A stretch of DNA of 15,884 bases, from the NCBI GenBank assembly GCA_030632095.1, contig DAOVJU010000011.1, forward strand, positions 1 through 15,884, read 5' to 3'. The position numbers were made by a program, and so were the translations under genes. This DNA is from Chlorobiota bacterium (GTDB taxonomy: Bacteria > Bacteroidota > Bacteroidia > Bacteroidales > B39-G9). Positions 15,263 through 15,884 of the stretch are shown in pieces (the first letter of the stretch is position 1; each line of letters opens with the position of its first letter). The notes beneath the pieces are model-generated. The model worked only from the letters and a program-made list of their open reading frames with translations, was not told the DNA's origin and made no database searches.

Positions 15263-15884
15263 ATGAGAATTGATATTCTGACCATTTTTCCTGAGATGTT
15301 TTCAGGTATTTTCAATCAGTCAATTATAAAAAGGGCATCTGACAAAAAACTTGTCCAGATTGTAATTCATAACATTCGTGATTATTCTAAAGATAAACAT
15401 AAGAAGGTTGATGATTATGCATTTAGTAAAGGTGCCGGAATGGTTATGACCATTCAACCAATTGCTGATTTAATAGAGAAACTTAAAAATGAGCGTAATT
15501 ATGATGCCATTATTTATACTACTCCGGATGCTATGCTTTACAATCAAAAAGAGGCAAATGCGCTTTCATTAAAACAAAATCTAATGATATTATGTGGCCA
15601 TTATAAGGGTATAGATCAGCGAATAAGAGATCATTATATTACTCATGAAATATCAATTGGAAGTTATGTTGTTACCGGTGGAGAACTGGCAGCAGCAATT
15701 ATTATTGATAGTATTATTCGGTTACTACCAGGTGCTATATCTGATGAGACATCTGCACTTTGCGATTCATTTCAGGATAATTTATTATCGCCACCGGTTT
15801 ACACCAGGCCGGCAGAATATAAAGGGATGAAAGTTCCGGATATTTTACTTTCAGGAAATGAAAAAGAAATTGAGGAATGGAAAA
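15263..15884 (+). CDS. trmD: tRNA (guanine37-N1)-methyltransferase TrmD, partial at right edge
   Basis: The frame opens at ATG 15263 and runs off the window after 207 codons; the full family length is roughly 225-250. TrmD methylates G37 of tRNAs using S-adenosylmethionine and prevents frameshifting. The start MRIDILTIFPEMF is diagnostic. The knot region has LCGHYKGIDQRI at 110-121 and VVTGGEL at 136-142. R153 and D168 correspond to E. coli R154 and D169, the latter the proposed catalytic base. YTRPAEYKGMKVPDILLSGN at 180-199 fits the C-terminal part. Two oddities are seen: SIGS at 131-134 where the family has SIGD, and AFSKGAGM at 53-60 where a glycine-rich YGGGPGM-type loop is usual. K115 in place of the E. 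coli glutamate appears usual for Bacteroidota as I recall them. No Shine-Dalgarno is visible. It is divergent from the DUF349 gene across a 146-bp spacer. Confidence 0.95.
   Translation, partial: MRIDILTIFPEMFSGIFNQSIIKRASDKKLVQIVIHNIRDYSKDKHKKVDDYAFSKGAGMVMTIQPIADLIEKLKNERNYDAIIYTTPDAMLYNQKEANALSLKQNLMILCGHYKGIDQRIRDHYITHEISIGSYVVTGGELAAAIIIDSIIRLLPGAISDETSALCDSFQDNLLSPPVYTRPAEYKGMKVPDILLSGNEKEIEEWK

Overview
The window looks like a chromosomal segment of an anaerobic or facultatively anaerobic member of the Bacteroidota, possibly a Bacteroidales or Marinilabiliales relative. Several features point there: a type IX secretion (T9SS) C-terminal sorting domain on a secreted protein, a TonB-dependent receptor with an N-terminal carboxypeptidase-regulatory-like domain, Shine-Dalgarno-poor starts, a -33 TTTG / -7 TAnnTTTG type promoter, a TrmD of Bacteroidota type, and an AT-rich sequence. 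No rRNA, tRNA, CRISPR array or transposase is visible. The taxon is inferred from these features and not from a database search.

Region 1 (1-3857, minus strand) is a flavin/iron-sulfur redox operon read from right to left: a NuoE/HydC-type [2Fe-2S] subunit, a NuoF/HydB-type NADH- and FMN-binding subunit, and a third protein cut by the left edge that joins a NuoG-like [2Fe-2S] domain to a GltD/NfnB-like FAD/NAD(P)H domain. This set matches the Stn-type electron-bifurcating transhydrogenases. The missing C-terminus could instead carry a hydrogenase or formate dehydrogenase domain. The two spacers in this operon contain degenerate tandem heptamers.

Region 2 (3858-6970) holds a 111-bp imperfect inverted repeat resembling a MITE, an AT-rich leader, and a plus-strand gene for a large secreted S41-family protease with a T9SS sorting tail. 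Its base composition changes sharply about two thirds of the way along. A symmetrical hairpin separates it from the convergent yidC.

Region 3 (7001-15116, minus strand) is a housekeeping and envelope cluster in transcription order: a five-repeat DUF349 protein, a TonB-dependent receptor, pyrG (CTP synthase, GTG start) and yidC (inner-membrane insertase). The first three genes are separated by only 17-18 bp. A 122-bp spacer with a heptamer tract precedes yidC. A good Bacteroidota-type promoter lies upstream of the DUF349 gene.

Region 4 (15117-15884) is the divergent spacer and the first 207 codons of trmD (tRNA m1G37 methyltransferase) on the plus strand, cut by the right edge. It carries unusual substitutions in two usually conserved loops.

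Most of the window is ordinary core genome. The points most worth a second look are the Stn-like three-subunit redox complex, the phased heptamer tracts near start codons, the inverted-repeat element, the composition break in the protease gene, and the altered TrmD loops. I did not find a clearly new multi-gene system.
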